Below, piece by piece: positions 11,907-24,596 of a DNA stretch of 64,000 bases; position 1 is the stretch's first letter, and the number at the start of each line of letters is the position of its first letter. The position numbers were made by a program, and so were the translations under genes. Source of the DNA: Cryptomeria japonica (lineage: Eukaryota; Streptophyta; Pinopsida; Cupressales; Cupressaceae); contig NC_081407.1 of the NCBI RefSeq assembly GCF_030272615.1, positions 269,487,870 through 269,551,869 of the forward strand. Direction: 5' to 3'. The notes beneath the pieces were generated by a model. The model worked only from the letters and a program-made list of their open reading frames with translations, was not told where the DNA came from and did not search any database.

Positions 11907-14900
11907 ATGGGATCAAATCAACGTAGGAAGAGGCAAAGGAAGGTTCTAACAGCTGAGGAGATTGCAGCAAATAAGGAGAAGGAGGCAATACGTCAACAAG
12001 AGAGAAGAGAAAGAATGAGACAAGGAGCTTCAAGTTACACAATCATTTTAGAAGAGGAGAACATCGATGAGACCATAAATGCTGATGAAGGAAACACAAT
12101 AGAACCATTTAATTCAGGTGCATCTTCTAATCCATTATTGGATACATGTATGTCTTCACAGCCCTATGTTTTTTCTCATGAAGAAATTGGTGATTTAGTA
12201 GAAGTAGATTACTTATTAAATCAAACGCCAATTGAAAATCACCCCAAATGAAATTAGAACTCAAGTTTAAACTGAAATTGAAACCCCAAATGAAACTAGA
12301 TCTCAACTTGAAACCAAAATTGGAACTCCAAATGAAATTGAAAATCCACCTGCAACTGAAACCAATAATGTGGATGTAGACATGGAAACACCAATTCAAA
12401 ATGAAACATGTTTGAATGATAATCAAACAAATGAAAATTTTGAAATTAAAAGTGATGTACTAGACAATCTTCCTGGCTTGGTTTCATGGAAATAGATTAG
12501 GACACATGCAAATAGATTGTTTAGACAATTTTTTTATAATAAGAAATTTGGGTTTCAATGTCAATTAATGGTACAACTAACTAAAATGACTAAAATGTGA
12601 AAAGTGATGAAGAAGTTAGGCTTTGTATGTCAAACCCAAGAAGAAGGATGAGCCTTTAAAACAAGTTGTATCGATTGTTGCTAGCACCTTTGATACAATC
12701 GAAAAGAAAATTCATTCTAAAGATAAAAATCTGGCACGATGGGCAATAACAATAGCTTTAGTAAGCCAAACAACTTCTGATAATAGAATGATGAGTAACA
12801 TAAGTGGATATCTTAATATTCATCGTAAAACTTTGTCAAGAGCTGTAAAAAGAAGAGTTAACTTTGAAAGTGATCCAACAGACAATTTGTGGACTTTTAG
12901 TGGTAGACTACCAAGGTCTAATATGAAACTTACTGGTGAAGTCAAAACTTTGATCAAAAAATTCTGGCACGATAATACGAGAGTATCACTTAATGCTAGA
13001 GATGTTCTTAAATTAAGAGTTGGGTCAAAAATTCATGATCCACATCCAAAACACCTATTTGACATGACTCAAACTAAATTGTACAAAAAAAAATTAGATG
13101 ATAAGGTGTTGACTATTAGCATTTATCAAGGATCTTTTGAAAATTGTAAACCTTGGTATGTTCGAATTAACAAGGAAAGAGTCACATGTTGTTGCAAAAC
13201 TCATGTTCAATTTTGCTTCCATTATTATGATGTATTTTGATATATACGTGTTACCATGCATAGTAATGGAATGTTGCAAGAATGTTGTATAAATATACCA
13301 CCTAAAATTATAAAGGAGGTTATATCAAGTTTGTTTTGCAACCCACCAAATGAGCAAAATTTTCTTTTCAATGCATGTGTTTCTGGTGTATGTGATATAT
13401 GTGGCAATCTTGCATTGTTGGATGAATGTTTGCATGAAAATATTTCAAATAATTTTGGACAACAATTAGTTGATGTTAAAATATTAAAAACTGTTGAGTA
13501 TACACTAAAGGATGGAAAGGTTGGAAGACGATGCGATCTAATCACTGAAAAATTTAGTGTTCATGCATTTATGAATGAATTTAAGAGTAAGATCGTACCT
13601 AAATATGTTAAACACTCTCAAAATGCTAGATGGCTCAATGGTTAGTTTCAAATATGTAAGGATACATTTCCTGTTGGTAGTATACTTTCAGTCGGTAACT
13701 TTGCGGAGAACTACACACTTGCACCACAAGATGAGGTCCAATCACAATACTACAATTTAGGGCAAGTATCGATTTTTGTCTATATTGTCTATAGGCATGC
13801 ATGAGATAGTACAGAAGAGGATCGTAAAATTTTGAGAGAGTACCATTTCTATATGAGTGATAATAAATTACACTCATCTGAGTTTGTCCACTATTGCTTC
13901 AAGACCTTTTTTGAGAATTTGAGGGAGAGAGAAATTCAAATGACACAACATCTAATATGGTCAGATAATTGCACAAGGAAATTCAAGAATGCTAGAATGT
14001 TTTATTAGTTGAGTAGGATTCATAAGAAAACTAATATCAAACACATGTGGAGTTCTTTTGAGGTTGGACATGGGAAAGGATAACATGATGGTGTCGGTGC
14101 ATGTGTTAAGAGAGCCCTTTGGAGAGAGAAACTCAAATTCGAGGAGAAGGCTAAATTTAAAAATGCAAGTGCAATTGTGGATTGGTGTAGTGCAACTTTA
14201 TCCACAGGATCAACTCAGAACTCTATAATTAGACATTTATTCTAGCTAGTTAGAGAGGAGAATATCATTCCAAGATATGATTGTGATACAATCAATGGGT
14301 CAGATAGATGGTGTTCATTTAAGAGTTCTAATTATAACACTTGGATATATGGACTAAAGAGCTTGCATATTTTCATCAATTTTGTGTTGCAGGTGAATGG
14401 GAAGAATGTGAGAATATGGAATGGATCGAAGAATGGCAACACAAATCCTTAACACTTAGTGAGACACAATATCAAGATGTTAAAAGAAATGAAGACCCAG
14501 ATCATGCATTTGCATCAGAAGATTATGATCATGTTTCAGACCTCATACAACCTGGTAATTTAATCCAATTTCTTGTTTATAACTTTAAATTATATGCTTT
14601 TATGTATTGTCATATAATTTATGAATGTATTTGAATTATAAATTCTAACAAGTTTTATTTCTACGTGTACTTAAATTTGTTTTCTAGGACATGTGTATGT
14701 TGTTGTTGCATCTAAGGATAATGATAAGCAGGTTGAGTATTGGCTAGCTAGATGTGTAGAACCTAAGAAAAAGTTGATATGTGATCAAGTAGATGATGAT
14801 GGTTTTCAGTATCCAGTTGGGTCTGTTGTGGTAGTTGGCACATGGCTACACAAATACTTAACAAGAAGGAATGGCTTACCAGCTTATGAAGACTACCAAT

Positions 14901-15073
14901 CAGAAAAGAAGATTATACACTATTCTCATTTGGTGGTGGCAACAAACATCAAATTAGAAAGATACAAAGATAGACCTGATAATAAGGTATTGTGGACACT
15001 TTCAGTAGAAGAACATGAGGCAATCATAGACGCATTGCAGAAGAGAGATGATGCAGATGGTACATTAGGTTGA
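11907..15073 (+). pseudogene. T1: DDD-type DNA transposase, degraded copy
   Basis: Likely start ATG at 11907 (MGSNQRRKRQ), matching the MGNKRTRSR start of T2. Order of parts: basic N-terminus and low-complexity Glu/Thr/Asn linker (to 12480); helix-turn-helix-like block at 12760-12870 (GYLNIHRKTLSRAVKRR); conserved DPHPKHLFDMTQ (13035-13070); a Cys/His-rich region with CCCKTH (13190-13205) and CVSGVCDICG (13375-13405); then a catalytic-like core. The core carries NFAENYT (13697), WSDNC (13963) and GHGKG-stop-HDGVGACVKR (14069-14115). By comparison with T2 (DFSENYT), the first Asp has become Asn. A GT-AG intron (14555-14687) precedes the last exon (14688-15073), which reads HVYVVVASKDND...YPVGSVVVVGTW and ends in a stop. 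Stops at 12493, 13801, 14008 and 14081 plus frameshifts inactivate it. It converges on A1. The Sola-type DDD class is a possible home, not verified. Confidence 0.7.
14555..14687 (+). other. Intron before last exon of T1
   Basis: The GT donor follows ...CTCATACAACCTG and the AG acceptor precedes GACATGTGTATG, a phase-1 intron splitting a Gly codon. T2 has an intron at the same codon and phase (57633-57779), which supports both models and a common ancestor for the copies. Confidence 0.7.
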
Positions 15074-15864
15074 ATCAAATTTATATGCATGTAAGTTTGT
15101 GTTAATTGTGTGAACTCTTTTATATTTAATTATGAATAAAAAAAATTCTTTGTCCCTTTAACATTGTATTTGTCTACATTTGATACAATTTTGGTTTCAT
15201 AAACAACATTGTATTAGTTATCTTCTTCTTAATGTTATTTTGTGAACATTGTAATTGTGTTACAATCATTCTAATTTTTTATTGTGTTACATTGTATTTG
15301 TCTAGTTTAGATGCAATTTTGGTTTCATAATAATTTAATGTTATTTTGTGCACATTGTAATTGTGTTACAATCATTCTATTTTTTTATGATATATTTATT
15401 TTATCATAATCTCTTCATAGATTAATTGTAAGTTCTTGATTTTATTATTATTTTAAGAATAGGATGTTATTGTAAATTGGGATATTTATTTTATTGAATT
15501 ATAAATTGTTGCACTATAAGATGATCAATCACAATGTTAAAATATAAAGTCATAAATAGATCATATATAATCACTAGAGGGCACCAAATCACATAACAAC
15601 TAATCATATATAATCACTAGAGGGCACCAAATCACATAACAAGACCTGATATCATAATAGCAAGGAAATGACATAATAAAAAGTCCTATATATAATCACA
15701 TAACAATTCCTGATGACATAATAACAAGTCCTAAAAAAATAATAACAAGGAAATGACATTAAAACAAGTCCAAATAACATAATAACAAGTCCTAGGATAA
15801 CATAACAAGTGTCATCATAAAAAGTTCATAATACAATAACATGACATAATCTAAAATATATAAT
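15074..15864. other. Intergenic gap between convergent T1 and A1
   Basis: AT-rich 3' regions of two convergent genes. Several short direct duplications are present: ATTGTGTTACAATCATTCTA near 15255 and 15360, and a 47-bp unit (TATATAATCACTAGAGGGCACC...) repeated near 15558 and 15607. No further gene seen. Confidence 0.6.
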
Positions 15865-17951
15865 CTAAGAACTCTCATGCATCTCATCTGCAGTCCTCTT
15901 CACTCCACGTGAAGGTGGCTAAGATGAATCATCCTATTGCACATGGTCCTGAGATGCACCATCTTGTGTGTGTACAGTATCAGTGTCTCCACCCTCTTGT
16001 ACATTATTAAAAGATTTTAAATGAGAAGAATATTTAACATGAGAATAAGATACTTTCATAATTCACTTATAAAGTAATTAAATACTAAAAATTTAAAATA
16101 AATTACCATACAACTGTGCTCTACAATTCCCTCACTGGTGTGTGGAGGTCCACTATCATGAACAAGAAAAGTGGTTGTATTCAAGTCCTGTAAAAAAAAT
16201 ATTGTACATCAATTTTGATAATCCCTATAAAATTCAAGTACACAGTATAAACAAATTAGAAATTATTTTTCTAATCATCACCATAAATGACAATGTCGAT
16301 AGTTGCATTTGGCTCAATCTCGTAGCCATACCAATACTAGTAGTGTATTGACCTAAACAACATATATAAAGAATGAATCAAACTTGTATATACATAAATT
16401 ATAAAGTATATATATATAGACTACAAGTTTATCACAGAAAATCATACATATGGTGTATCATGTGCAGCCAAAGTAACTGATGGGTGATGGCGTACATGTG
16501 ATGTACCATCAAACAATCCAGAAGCCTACAATTACAAAAAATAACGAACATGAATCAGATTAGTACATAAATTAGTAAGCATATAAACACTTAAAATTAA
16601 TGGATGAAAAACATACTAGTGGTATATGAGGCTGAGCCTCAATGGTTGACAGGTCACGTGAAGAACTACTCACCTCAGTGCTACACGAAGCACACTACAA
16701 AATTGAAAAAACATATCATACACATCATTATATTAAAAAAATTATTATTTATTTTAAATTTACATATCAATACAATGTATCTAGATGAAAGTGCATACCG
16801 TAGATGGGGCACCGACATCTCTAGGTATCGAGGTAACATGATGTCGATCCCTCAATGACGTGGTATGATCCATCCTTTGTTCAGAAAATTTGACTCGTGT
16901 TATGGTTCATATGTGTATATATAAGGAATTTAATATTGCACTGTAAATTATATAAATAAATTTGTACCTTTGTAGGTTGATCATCGTCTACTCATAGGAG
17001 ATCAACATATGAAGAGATGGCATCAGCATGTGCAGCCTCCTCGGCATCATCATAACCACCATGGGAAGCATCAGCATCATCAAAATCACCATCTCCTCCA
17101 AGGGAAGCCTCACTTTGTGGACCCCTACATACATTCCCGCAACTCATGCAAACATGTGCTAAGCTGGGGGTAGCCCTCACCTCGTGAAACTACTGTACCA
17201 AATTGCCCGATAGGGCACTCAATGAACCAAGATGAGAATCCACTGCTCGATGATGGGCAGGTGTTGGAAAAACTGGTGCAGAAAGAGGAACCAAGGGATC
17301 ATTGCGCACATGGTTTCTAACTCTGTTGCTCAATTTGGCCCCCGACCTATCCTGGGGCATGCCTCTCTCGACCCCCTGAAATGATCTAATGTCAAAGTAA
17401 TTGGGTTTTTTACCCAATTCAAATTCAGCCCACATTTTTTTCAAAAAATACATGGGCACCTCATGATTGGAGTGTGGCAAATAGTAAAAGACCATCCACC
17501 ACCGCTCCCAAAATTGTCTAGCTATGCCAGGGTGCCTACACCATTGAATAGAGATCTGTGGCTTCTTCGGATCTATCTCTTCACCCATCTTAGGGTTCAC
17601 AAAATATTATTTCAAATCCATTTTTGTTATTTTTAATTCATTGACTTGTTTATATGATAGGTCATCAACGTAAAAAGAACGCAATCCCTCCCTCCAACTA
17701 CGGTAGCTATCCAACTCACTATTTAAAGCATGTACAAACTAAACAATCCTTTGCATACTATCTACAAGGTGTAACAATTGTAGAGGAGGATGAGGCTCAC
17801 CTCTAATGGTGTGGATATCTCTAATCAGACAATCAATATTCCTCCTAATGGTTTACCTCAACTGATCAAGTGGAGGTGGAGGTGGAGGTGGAGGGGGTGG
17901 AGGTGGAGGTGGTGCTAGACCTAATAGCTCATCTATCTCAAACTCATCCAT
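15865..17951 (-). pseudogene. A1: accessory protein of the two-gene transposon
   Basis: Minus-strand multi-exon gene, likely start at 17951 (MDEFEIDELLG), followed by a run of about 14 prolines. It continues with WREGLRSFYVDDLSY (near 17690), matching the KKFYADKLSY block of A3. The main conserved block at 17600-17370 reads WCRHPG...FWERWWMVF, SNHEVPMYFLKK and PNYFDIRSFQG. A CMSCGNVC motif sits near 17130-17155, then an acidic stretch. Short downstream exons (about 16980 to 15865) carry SIPRDVGAPST, GMATRLSQMQLS and a C-terminal PPSRGVKRTADEMHESS, followed by TAG at 15865-15867. Several in-frame TAG/TAA codons (after LDQLR, RIV and LVQ, and two near the C-terminus) show decay. Function unknown. 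The conserved Cys pairs could bind metal. Position and homology to A2 and A3 tie it to the transposase. Confidence 0.6.
17873..17915. repeat. GGTGGA hexamer run encoding polyproline
   Basis: An imperfect (GGTGGA)n run. Read on the minus strand it encodes the polyproline tract near the N-terminus of A1. Confidence 0.85.
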
Positions 17952-18539
17952 TATGTGAAAATAATCTGCATATATATACAAACATGAAAAGTTACAATTA
18001 CTATTTAATTTACATTTCACCTTCCGAAAAAACATAATTAAATACAATTTACCAACTTAAATATAAAAAAAGGAAACTCACATAGATCTATATCATTAAT
18101 AGGTGGCTCTATTTTAATAATAAGAACCATTTAAGAAATATTATCCACTTAAATCAAAGTATAAGAAATATTCTACAAAATAAAACATCATAATGCCCAT
18201 GCAACTCAAATAATACTTTTTTACCTATTTTTGTTAATATATATCATTTTTTAATAATCATTATATAAATCATTTTTAATATGGAACATGAATTTGATTT
18301 AACATAAGGAACATGAATTTGATAAATTGATTTGATTTAAGATAGATCAATATTATATAAGGAACATGAATTTGATTTAACATCTAAATATGCATTAGTA
18401 TAAGTTCTATCAAAATCATAAAAATAATCATGAGAGATGGAGAGAATAGATAATGAATAAAATGACTCCATTGATTTAGATAATGAATAATCATCTTCTC
18501 TAGACTCCACTGAAGGCTCATTCTCGATTAAGATTTTTT
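17952..18539. other. AT-rich stretch upstream of A1
   Basis: No coding sequence recognised. A GGAACATGAATTTGAT phrase recurs three times between 18284 and 18380. It may include the A1 promoter. Confidence 0.4.
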
Positions 18540-19926
18540 TTTAGTTGGCATTTTGGGACATCATGGTGCATTTGTATGTTTGTTATAGAGAGATGGATGA
18601 TTACAATACCTATGATGGTTGTACTTTGGGACCCATAATAGTTGACCATCTTGTCATGAGAGGCTTCTAATCATAGTTTAATGGTAGCATTGTGTAGTTA
18701 CATAGTTGGTGTTGTCTTCTTGGTTGGATATCATGGTTTTTCTCTACACTTTGGAAGATCTTAGTGTTTCCAATAACTTATTTGATTGGGGAGGACTATG
18801 GGTGAATTGGAAAGCCTGTGATTTTTGGTTCCTATAGTGATCTCTAGTTCATCTTTTCAAAGAAGGTAACTTCAATGGAATTACAATTTAGTACCATTGC
18901 AATATTTAACCATTATCTTCAATTAGGCTACCACTTTATATTTTCAACTTGATAGGAATCGATTCAAGTAATCTCTTTCGGTTTTAACTAAATCCATTAA
19001 AGTCATAAGTTATATCTATGAACTTGTCAATACATGTACTGCTTTGTTGTGTTCTTTGCTAGAATCATGAGATGATTTAGTGATCGCAACTAGTAGTACT
19101 ACACTAAGTTTAAGCTTGAATAAATAGTAGTTTCTCTACTCTTGGAGGAGTTAAAACAAAAAAAACTCTAATTTTTTTAAAGGATGCATTGGCTATTAGA
19201 GGAAGATAAAAGGATAAAGCAAAGAGAAAAAATAAGTAGAAGGACAAAGCTCCAAATCTAAAGTGAGATCTAAGTCTCTCAATAGATCCTATGTTAAGCT
19301 AAATATAATTATGTCAAGAAAATCCACATAAAAATGAATGCAAGAAATATATTACAAGAATGAATTAAATGATGATTTAGATTCAATAAATTATTAGGAT
19401 GACAATAGTGATATAATTGTTATATATTTGGAATGCATATATGTGAAGATACATGGATGATTAAATACAGAGATTCTTTCCACATGACTTTTCATGAGTG
19501 ATTTTATACTTATGAGACATCAATGGTGGAAATATATATCTAGGTGATAATTAAATTCTTAATACTATTGGATCTGATAGAGTCAAAGATCAAATTCAAC
19601 CATAGAATGTTAAGGGCCTCTCAAGAGCCTTTCATTTATTAAGATTAAAATATAATCGATTATTAGTTAGTTAAATGAATGGTACAAGTGTGTAAGTAGT
19701 CCTCCACAAGGCCATGGTCTAATTTATTTATGAAGTGATAGTTCTTGCTAGAAGAGTTCATGTTAACATTCTATTTCTCAAAGAGGCATAATTTTACATT
19801 TAGTGTAATATTTTTTAAGCTCAAAAACATCTTTAGATGCACATTGCGACATGGTAGAAGGTGGACTTTAGGAGTAGTTGAAATTTAGTATAATAATGTC
19901 ATTTTAGAAATAATTGGGATACTTCA
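18540..19926 (+). pseudogene. Copia gag-protease relic
   Basis: Heavily decayed plus-strand Copia sequence. A Gag-like part (about 18850-19260) ends in a lysine-rich stretch. It is followed near 19450-19560 by a protease-type block: DTWMIKYRDSFHMTFHE, then FYTYET and YLGDN, matching the Copia pattern of W-[ILV]-[IL]-D-[ST]-G-x-S-x-H-M-T with the active-site Asp and Gly lost. Downstream text resembles the protease C-terminus (SDRVK...HRML). The relic is interrupted at 19926 by the solo LTR. Confidence 0.5.
19922..19926. other. Left target-site duplication CTTCA
   Basis: CTTCA precedes the TG of the long solo LTR, and the identical CTTCA follows its CA end at 23602-23606. Confidence 0.85.
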
Positions 19927-22900
19927 TGTAATGCCCTGCTAGGAATCCCGAAGGAAAACCCACAACAAGGGTGAAACAATTTTTTTTTAAGTGCATTTAC
20001 ACAACATGCACGATAACACAAGTGGAAGATTTACACCAGAATTCCTTAAGGGTTACCAACGAAGAATTAACTTTCACAAAACCATAAATTCCACATATGC
20101 ATCATAACTCAATGATCACAAGAAGCTATAAGCAAATAAAGATTCATCATAGAAAGATTGAAAGGATACAACATAATCTCCACTTCAACAAGCATTTACT
20201 ATCATCATCAAGGAACTGATAAAAACATCCAAACATAGGACTACATTGCTCTTCCAATACATAGCTTCTCAATAAGAATAAAGGATAGATCTCATCCAAT
20301 TACAAGGTTACATAAGATAAATATTACAATGATACAATGACCATATAGGCCTACAAATACCAATAATCTCCAAAACATGAGATGGAGCATTATTCACGAA
20401 CCACAGGAACACCTGCGAAGCCAATCCTCGCATGAAGGCACAAATCCGAACATCTGATGGGAAGTGGCACTACCACTCGACCATATAATTCCCAAATGGA
20501 ATCACCCCACCGTGCTAGGAGATAGTTGAGGACCCTCAAACAAGCATAAGCATGACAGGGTTGACAAAACAATACAACTCCATGATACCACAATAAGACT
20601 CCACAAGAATCGAGGTGACTTAACTCCACAAACACAAGTGAACTGACATCACAAAACACAAGTGAACCAAATGAGAGAGTTTCATCGCATAGCTTAAGAT
20701 GGTTACCCTAGTAGGCCCTCATAGGTCCAAGCTCTTTGTCTTGGTAACCTCTCCCAAACCTCCAACTCCAACTAAGTCTTATGCGGACCCTACCAACCTT
20801 TCGTGAAGACAAGGTGGTTGGTTTGCCATTCCAAGCCTTCTCGAAACATTATGAGCCCTGTACTAGCACTCACCCATGCACGAGGTACAATTATCTTTAT
20901 TAATGTTATTATACTACCCACCTAATCAATTCATTAGATTACCAGTTATTATCTGACTTTCACTGGGTCGTATTGCCTACCACTTTGGGTGCAACCCCCA
21001 AGCAAAAGCCACTCTCTCAAAGGACACTACACAAGAATGGTCACTCCCTAAGGACCCTATGGCGAAGTAGACAGCCATAACACCACTATCAGAAACAAGT
21101 GGCCAAACAAGGACATACTGACTCTTGACTAACCATAAGGCATGGACACTACATGGTTAAGACAATAGAGCCAACATATATCACTTGGTCAAAGGTACCA
21201 ATTAAACCACCACATGATGACTGAGCCATAGACCAAAATATCACAATAAACACTTGCAAGGATAGCTAAATACATCAAATCCACACTCAAACAATCTTTG
21301 AAAATATCAGCATCATAAACACTTGAAACATCATTGATTGAAAATTAAATAAAACACTCTTTTCCAACAGTCACATCTAATCAATTTCCAAATCAAAATA
21401 TCGAATATACCCATTTGAATCTCTAATTCATGTCTTAATTACCATTGATAAATTTATTAACCACATAATAAAAATCACATGAAAATCACATTACATCACG
21501 CACTACCACTTTAAACATTCAATTTTTAAAATTTAAGTTCTTAACACAAACTGGTTTTAGAGACTGATGAGGGCTCAAAACCAAGCGGGATCAAACCAAC
21601 CTACGGATGTGCTGTTGTCGGGGCAATAGACACTACCCACTGGCAGTGCCACTACCACTGGTAACAGCCCTACCAACTGGTGGTTGTCGTTACCAACTAG
21701 TACCATTGCTATCGACCGGTAGTGGTACTGCCGACTGGTAGTGCCACTACCAACCAGTAGCGGTACTTCTGACCGGTAGTATCCACTACCAAGCGGTAGT
21801 GGTGCTGCCGATTGGTAGTGCCCACTACCAAGCAGTAGTGGTACTGTCGACTGGTAGTGCCACTTCCGACTGGTAGTTCCACTTCTGACCGATAGCAGTA
21901 CTACCGACCAGTAGTTCTGCTACCTGCAGGTAGCAAACACTACCGACCCACATGATGAGGCAAGCCCATCTCGGGAGCGGTAAAGTCCACAATAGAGGCA
22001 TAGGAAACATTCCTCCAAGCATTCTAACACACAAAAGACCCAAAATCAATAACCACAAGGAACATTCTATTTCCAGAATTATTTCACGGGCACACACACA
22101 TACAGTGCCAATTTCCAAAATTTCAAGAAAGAGTTTACCAGCAAGGTAAATGGTGAAATACACACACTGGAAAGAATAGCTAACCAAAACATGATAGAAT
22201 AGAAACAAGGATGCACCTAGCAAACCCAATCTAACATTCCTTCTTTCCAAGAAGAGGTAAATCAAGAAATTGTTTGCTATGAACAAATAACACACAGCAA
22301 AGAAGAAATGAACAATTTGTTTTCCTGAATGCAACCATATGCTTACAACATCACACTATCAACCTAATTAGACAATCTTTCTTCCATTTCAACATTCTAA
22401 AAAGAATCTACAAGCAGATTACATAATATTTCCATGCACAGGAAGTAAATTTAAAATTACAAACAAATTCAAAACAAGAAGGAAACCTCCAACCTTGAAG
22501 CAATTAGCAAGCAAAGAGATGAAGAACAATCAATCTTGCAGCCAGGTCGAATTTCCAGCTCCTCCCGGAAGTTTTTCCAGAATTTTCTCTCCAAAATTCT
22601 CTTCTTCCCCTTTCGTGAATCCCCAGAATGGATGCCCAAAAATATCTTTTAACCCAAGCTTTTAGGTTAAAGTTTTTCATCCAATCAAATTTAAATATAT
22701 TAAAACTAAAAGGCAATAAGATTTATTTCTTTTTCATAAATATTTCCTTTCAACATAAGCATTTTACCTTTTAAATGGCTAGGCAATTTATTTATTTCAC
22801 AAAAATATCAATACAACTTTACAAAATAAATTAAGCCATTTAACCATTTAATCTAGCAACCATTAATTTAAATAAATCAATAATCATAGAGCATATTAAT

Positions 22901-23601
22901 TAAATGATTACACCTACACAAGATAGCATCATCCATTTAAATTAAATAACCATTTAAATTAATGGAAACACGCAAAACCAAGACAGATCAAATGACGACT
23001 CTCAAATGACCAAACCAAGGCACCATGACTCGCATAATAGCCAGGCGGGGAAACACAACCGACTGACAACACTCACACGAGTGTAATTGCGGTCAAGCTA
23101 GGGTACAACAACTATCTCCTCCACTCCCATCGGATATATAAGACATGCTCAAACATGTGAAACTAGGTGGAGTCAATACCCCGTACCTACTCGGTACTAG
23201 TACCTGCAATGTCTTGCACCAAAGAACCACATGTGCATATAGACCAATATATATAAATACAGACATGGAACACACACCGATGAAGGAGAATCGTGATGTT
23301 CCCTGTCTCACCGGAGTGAGTGAAGGAAAATAATCCCCTCGCATCCCAATACACTTGCAAACATGCAACATATAAAAATGAATTGCAATATAAGGGAAAA
23401 GTGTCAGTCCATGATAATGATCCATAAAAATACATTACTCATAAGCACTAAAATACTGCATATAGTCATACACCATAAATCCAGATAAAGCATGAAATAA
23501 CATCGCATAATATCCGAATCAAAATACAATAATGTTCCACAGAACAGTCACTGAAGTAACTCAAAACATACAAAAGAGGCTGATCAAGGAGGGGTACTAC
23601 A
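19927..23601 (+). mobile_element. 3.7-kb solo LTR
   Basis: The segment starts TGTAATGCCCTGC, ends GGGGTACTACA and is flanked on both sides by CTTCA, the 5-bp duplication expected of LTR retrotransposon integration. Its two ends do not repeat each other and I find no internal gag or pol, so it is best read as a solo LTR left by recombination between the LTRs of one element. At 3,675 bp it is unusually long, as in Tat/Ogre-type Gypsy elements. A TATA-like ATATATAAATACAG near 23248 suggests plus orientation. It holds a minisatellite at 21600-21950. Open frames inside it (for example 21825-22334, minus) are not recognisable proteins. Confidence 0.75.
21600..21950. repeat. Minisatellite of GGTAGTGCCACTACC-type units
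   Basis: About a dozen degenerate copies of a ~20-24-bp unit with core CGACTGGTAGTG(C/G)CACTACCAA. The unit is itself partly palindromic (GGTAGTG...CACTACC), so the block could fold extensively. It lies within the solo LTR. Confidence 0.8.
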
Positions 23602-23606
23602 CTTCA

Positions 23607-24596
23607 CCAATAATGTCACTTTGATGACAAGTTGAAACTTTGACAACTTTTTATGACACTTTAACAACACTTAATGTTACTTCAATAAGAGCTAACATTT
23701 AGTGGAAATCTATCACTTTAGTAGCTATTGGACTTTATGGGCATACTACCTCTAGGTTGGAATTTAATATCTAGCATCTCAATGACTCACCCTTACATCT
23801 AAGAGTTCCATAAGGTTTTAAATAAATATAAATTAAACATCAAAACATAAATTAAACATCTAACTTTTACAAAAGAATCCTATAATTAAATACAACATTT
23901 AGAAATATAAATTTAAACATTCAAACTTTTACGCACGATTAAAATACAGAGAGAGAGAGAGGGAGAGTAGGTGATTTGAGATACAGTAGAGAGAGAATAG
24001 ATAATGAGAGATAGAGAGTAGGTAATAATAGAGAGAGGGTAATGAAAGAGAGAGAGGGTAACGTGTGAGAGAGAGGGGGTAATGTGTGTGTGAGCGAGAG
24101 AGGGAGAGAGAGGGGGTAATGTGTGTGTGTGTGAAAGGGGGTAATGAGAGATTGAGAGAGAGAGAGAGAGAGTATATATAGAGAGGGTAATGTGCACGTG
24201 TCTGAGAGAGAGAGAGAAGGGAATTTATTGTTTGTTATTTTTTTAGGGTTTGTTGTTCGTTTATTTTTTAGGGTTTATTGTTCGTTTTTTTCTATCTAGA
24301 GTTTATTGTTCATTTTTATGTCCAGGGTTTATTGTCTATTTTTTGTGTCTAATGTTTATTGTTCATTTACGTTTTTTTTTGTTTGTTTTTTTCCTACAGT
24401 TTTAAGTTTTTACTATTTTTTACTTCTCATGTTTTTTGTAATATTTAAAAACTAAAAACTATTTTAAACATGAAATTAAATAAAATAAAAAATGTTTTTC
24501 AAACTTTAAAACACTACAATTAAAAATAACAATAAATTAACATTTTTTTATGAAAAATAATAAAAACAAATAAAAAAGAATATAAAAAACAAAACT
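23607..24596. other. AT-rich stretch with GA microsatellites
   Basis: No gene recognised. It holds an imperfect (GA)n region at 23948-24220 with several GGTAATG interruptions, and about four copies of an AGGGTTTATTGTTCGTTTTT-type unit between 24242 and 24370. Confidence 0.6.

Noticed and set aside
21600-21950. Regular short repeats resembling a CRISPR array
   Set aside because: The units are degenerate, have no unique spacers and lie in a plant solo LTR. They form a minisatellite.
21825-22334. A 169-codon minus-strand open frame with hydrophobic stretches
   Set aside because: It lies inside the solo LTR and runs through the minisatellite. No homology words or gene context.
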